Source: Clitopilus passeckerianus (Eukaryota; Basidiomycota; Agaricomycetes; Agaricales; Entolomataceae). From it: DNA of 64,000 nt. This document shows, piece after piece, positions 11,301-21,499 of this stretch. The stretch lies in contig CALYLX010000082.1 of the NCBI GenBank assembly GCA_944990035.1, forward strand, positions 62,001-126,000, in the 5' to 3' direction. Below the pieces are notes generated by a model. That model searched no databases. It saw only the letters and a list, made by a program, of their open reading frames with translations, and was not told the DNA's origin. The position numbers and the translations under genes were made by a program. Position 1 is the first letter of the stretch. Each line of letters begins with the position of its first letter.

Positions 11301-14190
11301 AACCTGAGGGAACATAGGCCCGTGGCGAGAGAGCAAAGTCGCCGTTGTCGACTTGACCCAGCACCGAGCGATGAGGGTGGCAGCCAGAAACATGGGGAAT
11401 GTGCATCCGGTTTTTTGCGTACAACCAGCGATGGGAAGGGGGCATGTTAAGGGGTGCATGCGCTGGTAGAAGAAGGGACGTCACTGTTGCTGGTGCACGG
11501 ATGGAAGACGAGATGGTTCGATGTTCCAGTGGTGGTACCACCATCCATTTGGGACTAGACATAGAGATTGTGCGGGACTATGCTGCGCGGAAATCTAGGA
11601 TCCCCGGTATCGGCAGCTATCATCCCTTCCGCAGACGAACATGGTAGAGATGCAGATGTTCCCAACGACAATCGACTGTCAGGTCGGTTTTGATATTGCG
11701 AGGTGGCGTCGGCGGTGCTCCTCCAGCTTCTTCGCCTTCTTCTCCGCCCCTCCCTATCCTCCGCCCGCCCCCGCCTCTTTCTCCTCTCTCCAACGGCCCA
11801 TTCTTCAAACGTCGCAACGTCCTAATCCCCATATCGGAACCACCCCAGTGACAGTCGCAGAAGCGGCCCATCCTTCGTCAATCCTCGACACCATGAGGAG
11901 TCATCGCGAGCCAGGAACGTGCAAAGTCGAACGTCTGCCTGACGGGGGTTGGGGTGGTCACGTAGTTGGCATGATACTCCCTGACGACATCCTTTCTGGA
12001 TTCGTGGAGATGGAAGGAAGGAGGGGTAGCAGAGGATACGCCACTGGGAGTAGCTGCTCGAGACACAGAGAGTAGTCGTCGGGATAGAGCGTTGTGGGGA
12101 AGGGAGGTGCTGGTGAAGGTCAAGAACCCACGATAGCGTTCGGGGTAGCAGCAACCGTTGTCCCTTCCGCGAACGACCCCGTTGAAGATGTTGATGTTCC
12201 CAACAAGAATTGGAAAGTTGGGTCGATTGGAGGGTTGCTGGGTAGTATCGGAGATGCTTCGTCAAGCTTCCCCCGTCCGCCTCGTACGACCTGCCCCTTT
12301 GCCTTCACAATCACCCTCACCATCATCACCATCTCCTCCACCTCCTCCTCCTCGCCTCCCTCCTTCTTATTCGCCCTGTCATTCCTCCTCCCTCCTCCCA
12401 TCCCCCATCCCCGCTTTCTCCTCTCCCCAGCGTCGCATCCTTCAAGTTCGGATGCCGCAACAACCCCATGTCAGGAACGTCCCAAGTACGGCGACAGAAG
12501 CAGCCAAGCTTCCAAGCCTTAAGCTGTGTTCATCACGCCGCGGCAGCCACCACCAGACCCGACAAGAGTAGTGATGGTGGCAAACAACGAAGTCGGCATG
12601 ACACTCGCTGACCACATCTTGCCGAATTTGTGGAGACGGAGGGAGGCCCAGTAGAGACCGCCGACCACACCCCAAGCCGGGGCTGCTCGAGAAACGGAGA
12701 GCAAGTGTCGACTAGGCTGGGGGTAGCGCGGGGTTACGATGATATCCACATGAATTTAGTGGTGGGGCAGCGGGAAATTCTGCGGCTGGGTGTGAGGTTC
12801 GAGTAGGATGGGATGAAATAGGGTGTAACGGTGTTGCTTATAGAGCCATTGGGGTAGGAGGTGTTTTGGTGAATCTATAGACTTCTCGCTAGCTGAGAAG
12901 GGGTAGCCGCAACCGTGGATCCTTCTGCAGATGGCCATGGTGGGGGTGCAGATGTTCAAGACGAGAATTGGATGTTAGGTCGATTGGATGTCGCTGGATG
13001 CTAGTGGTGACCGATGATATATCGTCAATCTTCTCTGGATACGTCGCCCCCGTACACTCCCCCACCTTGCCCACTTCCACCTTCGAGATTCGTTGAGAGG
13101 AAGGTGCAGCAGGAAATGCACCGCCAGCAGAAGCTGCTCAAAAGACAGGGAGCACTCGTCGATTTGGCCAGGGGTAGGACTGGGTACGATGATATCCATG
13201 AATCTGGCGGTGGGGAAGGGCCATGGTAAAGGTATGGATGCGTGACCAAAGATGGGATGGAGAAAGAAGCTCTTCCTGCTATCGTGTACAGAGTCGCGGG
13301 TGCATCAGAACGACAACATGACCTTGAGGCCGCTCTGAGACGAGGAACCTCGACAGCATTGGCAACGGTTTCAGCTGCTGCGTGTTGAGCTTGTGTTAGA
13401 GAGGTTGCTGGAAGAGAACGTCCGTAGGTCGATGCTGAGTACACCCTGGTCATGCAGCCTTGGGGACAAGAAGTAGGGATGGTCCATATTAAGAATGCAT
13501 GGCAGAAGCCAGGGGTGCGAGAGCTGCCGCTACATATGCCAGTCATGGGGACGTTGCTGGTGCATGGGTGAACGAAGGGTATGGTTCGACGTTTCCAGTG
13601 GTGGCAACTAACGTCTCCCATACGAGCACGCATACACCTATCCAAACTCGTTCACCACCATCCCACCAGTAGGGAAGTTATAGAGAACAAACAGACCTGC
13701 CGTATCTCCTTCGTCTGATTATTCCATTCGCTCCCCAAAGGAAGATGTTAGAGGGACCAGATACGCCGACCACCAACCCTAATCCTATCCCAACACAAGA
13801 ACGTCAACATCACCAACACTCCCCAAAACGACACCAAATACATAGCTAGGCCACCAACGTCGAGCCTTCCAACCGATTCCTTGATATCTTCCACCAAAGT
13901 CTTCCCTTCTCTCGTCTACCCAAGCCTAGGTCAGTCCAACCAACACATCTAGCTCGATACACATACCAGTCAAAATGACGTACGTCACTTCTCACATCCT
14001 CTCCACGTTTTCAGAAACCAGGATCATGTGCCCCATTGACGAGATTATTGAGAGAGTTAGAATAGGTTGGACGACGATGACGGAAGGAAAAGAAGAAAGA
14101 TTCAATTCCGAGATCCGACGAGTGCCTCCCGGTTCAAGCACTTTGATCAAATTGATCACAATTGATTTTCGACTTTCAGGCGTTCAAACG
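11300..14190 (+). repeat. Dispersed composite repeat, unit 1 (with internal tandem copies)
   Basis: Non-coding, decayed sequence whose modules recur elsewhere in the window. Module 1 (reverse strand TTGGGAACATC) is at 11629-11690, 12167-12230 and 12925-12987, often after GGGGTAGC-GCAACCGT. Module 2 (TACGATGATATCCA) is at 12720-12755 and 13180-13207. Module 3 is at about 13490-13640, module 4 (CGTCAACATCACCAACA) at 13730-13840, module 5 (CCAAGCCTA...ACCAGTCAAAATG) at 13920-14010 and module 6 (ATTCCGAGATCCGACG) at 14070-14165. The order of modules is conserved in the other copies. Module 4 can be read as APQRKMLEGPDTPT, resembling APQRKVWEAPESPT at 47.4 kb, so the repeat may descend from a coding element. 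Confidence 0.6.
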
Positions 14191-14457
14191 TTCATACCTT
14201 GATGGATTTCATGAGAAACTCGTGGCTACCGTATATCGAAGGGTGGTGAACATCTCTCGCATGGGAATCCGATGTGATAAGACGACGAACTCAAGAGATT
14301 CCTGATACACTTGCTCGTAGCCACGACATTGATGATCCTTTATGAATCGGCCTCAAAATGTTCAACACGTAATCTACGGTCCTCAAATATCCAAAACCAA
14401 TGCATGTACCCTTAGACCTATTCCGTCCAAAAAATCTCTCAAAGTACCTGTGGGAGA

Positions 14458-14540
14458 TGGCAGCACTGGGAATCGAACCCACGTCCCCGTCTCGTACGGA
14501 TTTTGGCACTCAAATCCGTTACGCCAGGGTGTCCATAGCT
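14458..14540 (-). repeat. Degenerate tRNA-like sequence (Leu/Ser-like)
   Basis: On the minus strand an A-box-like TGGCGTAACGG is followed by a GGATT/AATCC anticodon-type stem, a long variable region and a B box GGGTTCGATTCCC. The expected acceptor stem does not pair, so it is probably not a functional tRNA. Confidence 0.5.
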
Positions 14541-14705
14541 GACATACGTCAAACGATGAATCTGATTCCAAAATGAGCCTCTTGTTTCTCTCCCTCTAGT
14601 CGCCCCAGACAAAACAAGATACTCTTCATATCATTAGAAAGGGGAGCCCCGCGAGCGTGCCCTGGTCCTTAGGTACGAAAGAAAACGAGGCGGAGGCTTA
14701 CTACA

Positions 14706-14780
14706 TGCTAGTTCCGGGGTTCAAACCCAGAGATCTACAAGCTCAATTCCTGTCGCTAGTCCACTCTTGAGACAACTAGG
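14706..14780 (-). tRNA. tRNA-like gene or recent tRNA pseudogene, Gln(UUG)-like
   Basis: This is the most intact tRNA-like sequence here: 75 nt including discriminator A. Acceptor CCTAGTT pairs with AACTAGC at six of seven positions, an ACAGG/CTTGT stem closes a 7-nt loop AATTGAG, and CTGGG/CCCGG closes loop TTTGAAC. The base before the putative anticodon is A rather than the invariant U, and the D arm is irregular, so identity and function are doubtful. Confidence 0.4.
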
Positions 14781-14984
14781 CTAAAGCCGCTGTATATCAT
14801 CCAGAGGAACGAGCAATATAAATCCCCGGTCCACCCAATGTTCAGAGTCTCTCAGAAGACAATAGTAATCGCTTTCTCGCCGTGTCCTTGGCTTACGCCC
14901 ATTTTCAACCTTTCGCAAAATCCACCAAGACTCCAAGCCTCCAGTATCCTCCCGAATAAAACAAAACTAACCCATCAGCTAACT

Positions 14985-15055
14985 GGGGGATCGAACCTGG
15001 ATCATTTAACAGCAGCCTCGAGCTTCAGCCATCTTAACCGCTAGTCTAAGCCCGC
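14985..15055 (-). repeat. Degenerate tRNA-like sequence
   Basis: The minus strand has an A-box-like CTTAGACTAGCGGTTAAG and a B-box AGGTTCGATCCCC about 45 nt downstream; the acceptor ends GGCGGGC and GTTAGC do not pair. Confidence 0.45.
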
Positions 15056-15274
15056 CGTCTCTTATCTCACGATCCATCCAATATATCGTGTCATCGTTGG
15101 GGTCAGTGGGGTTCTTAATCACGTCCGGGTCCGTAATCACGACCAAACCTACACACCTAAATTCAGGAGACAAAAAATCGACTGGGATCTACGAATCCGC
15201 GAGGCGATTACGGGTTATCACAAACAGTAGCCTTGCTAGAACCTCAGAACAAAAGTTGTTCTCTGGGTTATGTG

Positions 15275-15344
15275 GTGGAACCGCGGGGAGTCGAACCCAA
15301 ACACTCGAACAGCAATGATGTCCTAACCGCTGCGCTACCCGGCC
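15275..15344 (-). repeat. Degenerate tRNA-like sequence, GGCC subfamily
   Basis: The minus strand begins GGCCGGGTAGCGCAGCGG and ends with B box GGGTTCGACTCCCC. It shares GCAGCGGTT and GTTTGGGTTCGACTCC with the copies at 15887 and 19382. Its acceptor stem is poor. Confidence 0.5.
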
Positions 15345-15647
15345 TTCGAATTGGTCCATTCCAGAGATTACTGATGAATAGATCTGCTTGCTGTAAGCAA
15401 GCACGCACTTATCGATTTCTTCCATTCCTTTCCGTCATCTACTAAGGGAGGAATGAGACGAACTCGCCAAGTGATGAGCCCATAACTGTATGCTCACTTT
15501 CCCAGAGAATATTTCCCCTTCAAGCCAAGGAAACATTCCTTCTTGGCTGAGAAGACGGCGGAAGGGTCAGCGAGGTGAGGCGATTTGCCATTATCTCAAA
15601 TAGCAGCCTCGGAGCAAAATAAGAAAGACATCCGACTAGAAGAAACG

Positions 15648-15714
15648 GCAGTGGTGGAGTCGAATCCGATTGAGCAGAGCGACCTTGACGTCGTAACCGC
15701 TGAGTTATGTGGCC
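15648..15714 (-). repeat. Degenerate tRNA-like sequence, GGCC subfamily
   Basis: The minus strand begins GGCCACATAACTCAGCGGTT and carries GGATTCGACTCC as B box, the same framework as the neighbours at 15275 and 15887. Confidence 0.5.
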
Positions 15715-15886
15715 TGGGAAGCAGTGTCATTGGAAGTGCATCAGCACGAGGCTTTCTTATCTCCTCGTTTCGCCAAGTATCGGATTAGCTTTGAATCACG
15801 TCCACTCTTTAACTCAACTAATGCCAAAGGATTGCAACCAAAACGCAAAAGCTAAAAACAAATGAGACATTGGTTGGGCAGAAGAT

Positions 15887-15947
15887 GCAGGCTAGGAGTC
15901 GAACCCAAACAGTGATCATGACGTCAAAACCGCTACGCCATGTAGCC
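15887..15947 (-). repeat. Degenerate tRNA-like sequence, GGCC subfamily
   Basis: The minus strand begins GGCTACATGGCGTAGCGG and ends GGGTTCGACTCCTAGCC. The terminal GGCTA can pair with TAGCC, different bases from the 19382 copy but also complementary. Confidence 0.5.
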
Positions 15948-16154
15948 TTGGACTAGGTATCACTGGGGAGTGGATTAGCACGATTCAGAGGCAAAAACTT
16001 TTGATTCGCTGAACTCAGAGAGCCACAAGATAAAATCCACTTCCTCGTTGACTCATTTGAACTGTAACTTGGTGAAACGGCTCAATATTACTTAGATGTC
16101 AGAGAGGCGAGCAACTTACAGCAAATACCTTCCATTGAATCGCAATCTGGTCCC

Positions 16155-16232
16155 ATTCTACTGGGGTTCGAACCCGATGCCTTGTGGTTCCAGTACTAGT
16201 ACTCTTCTCCTTGCATGCTTCACTTGGGCAAC
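16155..16232 (-). repeat. Degenerate tRNA-like sequence, Ser/Leu-like
   Basis: The minus strand carries B box GGGTTCGAACCCC near its 3' end and an elongated variable region, with a weak A box at the 5' side. No acceptor pairing. Confidence 0.4.
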
Positions 16233-16239
16233 CGAAGGT

Positions 16240-16741
16240 TTGCGCTGATTTCTGTTTCAGTCTCGCCTTCCGGTATCGGCTCTCGAGAACCCACGTTCAA
16301 TGATCCTAGTTCAGGCCTCTCATGCCAAATGAAATCGCAAATGAAATGACGACGATTTGCATCGTCCGGACGGCGATTTAGTCCCTTTTCAGCCGCAATG
16401 ACTCCTACCGTATGCACTTGAGAACCTTTTAGGAAATGAAATGTAGGCTTTTCACAGAAGGCGGAGCAATTGAGGGTTCGTTTCTGACAGATGGAGTGGT
16501 AGTATCGACGGGTCTATCACCCTTCACTCTGTCAACCCCAAACAACCCTCGATTGACCAAATAGCTCTTAGCTCATGCATGGAATCCTGAAAAGGAGCCG
16601 ACCCAGTTAAAGTTGACATCGAACACATAAAACATGTCCATTATCTCCCATTCCTAACATGCTCTCCACACTCCATACTATTACAATACGGCAGACCTCG
16701 CCTAACGACCTCTTCAAACCCTCGCAAAATCAACATCTTCG
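16240..16741. other. Intergenic stretch without recognised gene
   Basis: Lies between the tRNA-like run and the 3' end of the dioxygenase gene; nothing else is seen. Confidence 0.35.
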
Positions 16742-18183
16742 CTACACCGGTATCGGGACCTCTGCATGCGCACTAATCCTAACCCCATGCCTTAAAAACT
16801 CCCCCTCCAGATAATCCACAACAGGACTATGCGCCGCGACACGATTATCCTATTAATACCCATACATCGTAAGTCAAATTCATACACGTCTTAACCAAGG
16901 GATGAAAAGACTCACAAAAAGCACCACCGTCCCCTCTCTATAGTCAGCACGAATCTGCAGATCGCCACTCTTCGCGATATGGTCTGTGAGGAAATCAAGA
17001 AGCAGCTTCGACTCGGCAGGTTTGAATCCGACGATGTCTCTGTTGACGTTCGCATTGAAGAAGAGCGCCTTTTCTTTCGTCACGGGGTGGACTCGAACGA
17101 GTGGGTGCTACAGTATGGCCTCATTAATAACTATGGAAAAGGATATACAACTCATAACCTGCGGTGACGCACCTCAGATTCAATAGCCGGCATTCGATTA
17201 GGCCGGCCTGGGGATACGCCAGTTACACCACCCCGGCCGTGTACGGCGCTCAGACCACCGATAACATCTTGGAATGCAGGCGAGAGCCGCTTGTACGCTT
17301 CAGTCAACGAAAGAAACAGGGTATCGCCTCCCCCCATTGGTGGTGTTTCGAGCATCCAAAAGAAGGTCAGCCCGGGCGGCTGACGCTCGAAGGTCTGGAT
17401 GTAATCGTACATGAGAAGGCGAAGAGAATTTGAGGATGAGGCAAGGACGTACCCCATCAACGTGCCAGCTCGTTGTATTAAGCGCAGTATTAGGGCGGTA
17501 TATGGATGGCTGGGAGGAATTCCGGTACACTATTAATAAATTTCGTTTAATACCATACTACTTTCGATGTCATCCTTGAGCGACGTAGACAGACCCACCA
17601 ATATGAAATGCCGGGTATCCTTGGACGTTTGGCCCAATAGGAGATCGGGTTAAGTGGTCCAAAGTGCCTAAAATCCACGGTTATTAATGGCGCTATTGGG
17701 TAGAATAAATGGCCTTACCGAACAATCTCAAGCTGTCGTTCAGGTTGAAGGTCCTTCCAATCCTGATCCCGGAAAATCAAAACCTTTCTCTCGGCAGCAT
17801 ACAGCGCCAACTCATCCAACCCATCACTCGTCAAGGAGGAGAGCTGTATCCCCGATATCTCGGTGCCAATGTATGGGCTAAGATGGCGTATCGTTGTATT
17901 TAGAGTGAGAAGGTTCGGTTTGTGAGGGTCGGCTCGACTTCCTGGGTCGGTGGACTCTATTAATAGATGTTTAAGAAGGGGGTTACTGTCGAGTACAAGT
18001 AGACGGGCTAACCGAAAGGCTGGGGAGGGTCTAGCTTCTCCTCTGGATCCAACGAAGGCAGATAGAATGGATACCTTGTTGTCTGAAACGGATTGATTAG
18101 TATCCAACGCGAGACTGGAAGTTATATGGTGTACATACCAGTTCTGGTTTACCGTCCATCGTTGGGGGTGTAGAATCGCCCAT
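16742..18183 (-). CDS. TauD/TfdA-family 2-oxoglutarate dioxygenase, one frameshift
   Basis: Fe(II)/2-oxoglutarate-dependent dioxygenase of the TauD family, whose members oxidise sulfonates or related substrates. Eight exons (18183-18139, 18082-18013, 17956-17719, 17667-17599, 17529-17453, 17394-17173, 17107-16916, 16849-16742) give about 339 residues. Landmarks: YPFYLPSLDPEEKL, DPGSRADPHKPNLL, GTEISGIQLSSL, RKVLIFRDQDW, RHFGPLN, NVQGYPAFHIVYRN, metal-binding NTTSWHVDG (HxD), ERQPPGLTFFWML, TPPMGGGDTLF, HPVTKEKALF and DNRVAAHSP with the distal His. All phases agree except exon 4, which is one base too long: an extra C in the CCC at 17647-17649 shifts the frame between RHFGPLN and PIGPNVQGYP. 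This is either a sequencing error, a recent null allele, or an unusual splice. The start MGDSTPP lies at 18183. Confidence 0.85.
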
Positions 18184-18599
18184 TATGAAAGAGTCTGGCT
18201 GGACAACTGGAATGCTTCGTCATGTCTTTATAGATTCCAGGTGAATGAATCCTGTCAACTGCCAACGTGTAGAATTGTCCATGGAACCGACAATCAGAAG
18301 GCCGGGAACCGAGCAGGTATGGATATTAAACCCTGAAGTTTCTGCATTCGCGGTGGCACAGGATTTCGGGGTTCTCGCCTCATTTCAGATAATTCACCAT
18401 GACTCAACCCTTTTTCGAGGCAACATTGGGTCAAAATCGCTCACGATACGAGAGGTCTACATTCGGGGAGAGAGAGGTCCCAGTAGCGAAGCGTGGTGAT
18501 GGCTAGAAGCGGACCTATGGGTCAAACATGTGGGGATGATGCTCCTTAAGTTCCGGGAGCAGAGAGGCGATTAAGGGAGGAGGGTCCTGATGGATTTGC

Positions 18600-19010
18600 A
18601 GGATTCCTCGGTTGTAGAGAAAGGCAAGCAGCAGCCGTTGCTCCGCCCTTAGACGACCATGGGAAAGTGTAGATGTTCCCAACGAAAATTGATGGTTTGG
18701 TGGATTCAATGCTGCGGCCAGGTCAGGTTCCCAGAGCCTCTCGCATGCCCAAGCCTACATCAATGTCGATGTCAACGTCAATCCAACCCATCCAGCTCAA
18801 CATACATACCTTAGAGTCAAAATGGCGTATATTACCCATCAAACTCTCCTTCCATCGGCAACGTTATTGAGAGAGTTAGAATATGTTGACCGACAATAAA
18901 AACGATGACGGAAGGAAGAAGAAATAAGTAATTCCGAGATCCGACGGTTGTGGCCGATTCAAGCACGTTGATCAAATTGATCACGATTCACGATCGACAT
19001 CCATTCAACT
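18600..19010 (+). repeat. Dispersed composite repeat, unit 2 (internally deleted)
   Basis: Module 1 (18627-18707, containing AGATGTTCCCAACGAAAATT) is followed almost directly by module 5 (18745-18850, CCAAGCCTACATCAATG...AGTCAAAATGGCG) and module 6 (18895-18990, AATTCCGAGATCCGACG), so modules 2-4 are missing. From TTCAAGCAC it matches unit 1 through GATCAAATTGATCAC. Confidence 0.6.
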
Positions 19011-19381
19011 TCATTCATTCATACCTCACTGGTTCACGAGTAACGAGTAATGCAGTAATGAGTTCCATAGAAGCCTGTTTCAACCGTGAACTCAGATACC
19101 CCGCGAGGTATAGACGGCGAACTCAAGGGATTCCGATACATCTGCTCGCGGTTTTGGATTCATCCTTCACCCTACGTCGTCTTAAGATTCGTTCAATATA
19201 TTGAGTCATTGTTAAACAACTTTATGCCCACGCTTGGACCCAATTAATTGGTGTACCACCCGACTTGCACTCCAGGAGACTTCGCCACTCAGAATAACGA
19301 AAACTTGAGCAATTCTTCCTCGTTAAGAATAGCGACGCAAGCTAATTGCGAGAAAGAAAAGATGGACGAGTGGAATGAAAG

Positions 19382-19461
19382 GGCCGGTTGGGAGTCGAAC
19401 CCAAACACTCAAGCAGCAAGTGGCCCGGATGTTGACGCCAAAACCGCTGCACCATGTGGCC
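19382..19461 (-). repeat. Degenerate tRNA-like sequence, GGCC subfamily
   Basis: The minus strand runs from GGCCACATGGTGCAGCGG to GGGTTCGACTCCCAACCGGCC. The terminal GGCC pairs with GGCC, and the A and B boxes are retained. It lies about 370 bp after repeat unit 2, as the tRNA-like run follows unit 1. Confidence 0.5.
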
Positions 19462-19814
19462 TTGGTGAAGACAGGGGTAGGAGTGGATCAGCACGAGGCA
19501 AAGACTTGTTTCGTTGAACCTAGAGAGCTATAAGATGACATCCTGCTTTCTCGCTGACTGATTCTTATTGCATTAGGCAACCAGCGGCTGTATATCATCC
19601 AGGTGCCGGAGAGACGAGCCATATACGGTAAATCCTTTCCGTCGTTCAGTGCCTCAGAGGCTGATTGCGATCGGGCCCGTGCCTTCGCCCGACAAATACA
19701 GTTACAAGCCTCAGAGAGTAAAATCACATTGTACAGGCTACTAGGAGCACAGTTATCATACAATGTAACAGTACAAGCACAGTGTAGAAATTCAAATGAG
19801 AAAAGTCAAACGAT

Positions 19815-20978
19815 TCATTCGTTTCCCTTCTCCAGATGCTCCAATAACCCTCGTAGCGTCCAATTGACATCCCCTACCGCAGCCTCCCACGAGTCATACG
19901 CAGGCCCAGAAACACCATCTCTCCTAATCCCCACTCCCCACCAGCATAGTGATGCAACCACACTCAGAATCCCATTCTGTCCAGGAAACATCATCGTGCT
20001 CCAATCCTCCCCATACCCCGCTGTCCTAACCGGCCTCTTCCCACCTCCCTTCCGCCAACTCGGTTGCAACCCATCCCACCACGCCCACCACTCCTTCCCA
20101 AATTCCGTCGGATTCCTGACGACTGGATCCTTTCCCCGCCATCTCCCCCCTGCGATCCATTTGCTCACTAATTCTGGCCGACGAGAGGCACTTAGACTGC
20201 GATTGCGATTCTCAAACCCGTGCGCAGTTTCGATAGCGATGAAAAGGCGGATGGTGGAGGAAAAGTCGGTCCCAAGGGAGGGTTGAGTTAGACGTCCTAC
20301 AGCGTCGTGCATCCATTTCGGCGCGGCTTCCGGACATTCGGGTATGGTGACGGTGTTGGGTGGGAGCGGGTCTGATGGCTCAAGGTCTTGCTGTACCAAC
20401 ACGTCGTCTGCTTGGGAGGAGGACTGCCCGTTCTCGTTTCCGGCATTGGCGGTGACGGGTGTCGAGTTAATGTCGTGGAGAGGTGTGGATGGCCGTAATG
20501 ATGGGGAAGCATCATGGGAGGCTATGGCAACAGCGTTCGGTGGTTCCTCCGATGGGGAGGACTGCCCATTGTCCTTTCGGGTATTGACGGTGACGGGAGG
20601 GGAAGTGATGTTGTTGTCGAGAGGTCAGCATGGTGATGGCGACTGGGGAGAATCGTACGGGGCGCGTTCAGGAACAATTACCGCAGGTGTTGTAGACGTA
20701 GGCGGAGAGGAATCAATGTTCATCTGGTCCGAAACCTCTGGACGGACGCCAGCCGGCGACCCAGTACGAGCAGCTGGTATTGAGGGCGAATCAACATCCA
20801 TTTGTGAATCTAGACCAACGGCTTCAGGTGTAGGAACAAGTGGTTCATCCGCCGTAGGAGAACGTGGATTCCAGCGAGCCTCCACGAGCCTGAAACTGGC
20901 TGGTTCCTGTGTATTCAGCCTTTTCTTCTTAAGAGGTGGTGTGGGTTGCCGTAGCTCGTCATCGATGTCGGCGAGCAT
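19815..20978 (-). CDS. Trp-rich protein of unknown function, with in-frame TGA
   Basis: One frame runs from ATG 20978 to the stop at 19815 (387 sense and stop codons) but is interrupted by a TGA at 20625-20627. The N-terminal half is Pro/Ser-rich with a basic patch (PPLKKKRLNTQEP). After the TGA come two diverged in-frame copies of a segment, PLDNNITSPPVTVNTRKDNG and PLHDINSTPVTANAGNENG. The C-terminal 170 residues have APKWMHDAVGRL, RPELVSKWI, KEWWAWWDGLQPSWR and NGILSVVASLCWWG, a pattern I associate with a common uncharacterised Agaricomycete family (from memory). No in-frame intron removing the TGA was found. It is therefore a pseudogene, a readthrough case, or an unrecognised splice form. 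Confidence 0.6.
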
Positions 20979-21499
20979 CCGTTTATCTATTAGCGGCAAA
21001 TTAGCAACTGAGCAAAAGAAGAACAATGTTATTATAAATCTATTATTCCATCCATGTCCATCGTTCGGAATCTCTCAGAAGCTAACTGCGAATTTGTCTC
21101 GTGCCTTCCTGGTGAGAGAGGAAATACCAGACGCCTGCGGATTTGCCTTCTTCCCTCTCACCCCGGCCAAAGAGGTATTATTCTTCGTCTTCCTCTCCCA
21201 AGTGTCCCACTCCGCATGTCCTCCGGTCCCCAAGTTCAGAACCTCCACGCCATACATAACCCAAACCATCTAATAATCCTCTCCACCATCCATGACAATG
21301 ACGACGAATCCTACTCGGAGCATGCGCATGGGAACGAATCCATTACGGCGACAGGAATATGATTGAGAAGCTCGCAGAGGCAAATCGTAGCGGGGAAGTT
21401 GATGAAAGGCATCCACATCATCCCTGGATTCGGTCTCGAGGCTAAATAACAACATTGAGTTGAGAAGAACCCGAGAAGGGCCAGGGAATGTAAATGGTG
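20979..21499. other. Flank of the Trp-rich gene
   Basis: May hold an upstream exon: an acceptor-like GCTAATAG lies just before the ATG at 20978, and a minus-strand frame at 21075-21269 (GGHAEWDTWERKTKNNTSLA) looks weakly protein-like. No family was recognised. Confidence 0.3.

Noticed and set aside
11800..13650. Several open frames of 130-210 codons on both strands
   Set aside because: They overlap in conflicting frames, have biased pyrimidine/purine runs and are not conserved in the other copies of the dispersed repeat.
20344..21273. A 309-codon plus-strand open frame
   Set aside because: It lies antisense to the Trp-rich gene, is low-complexity Ser/Gly, and has no conserved motif; it is a shadow of the minus-strand coding sequence and its Pro/Ser-rich part.
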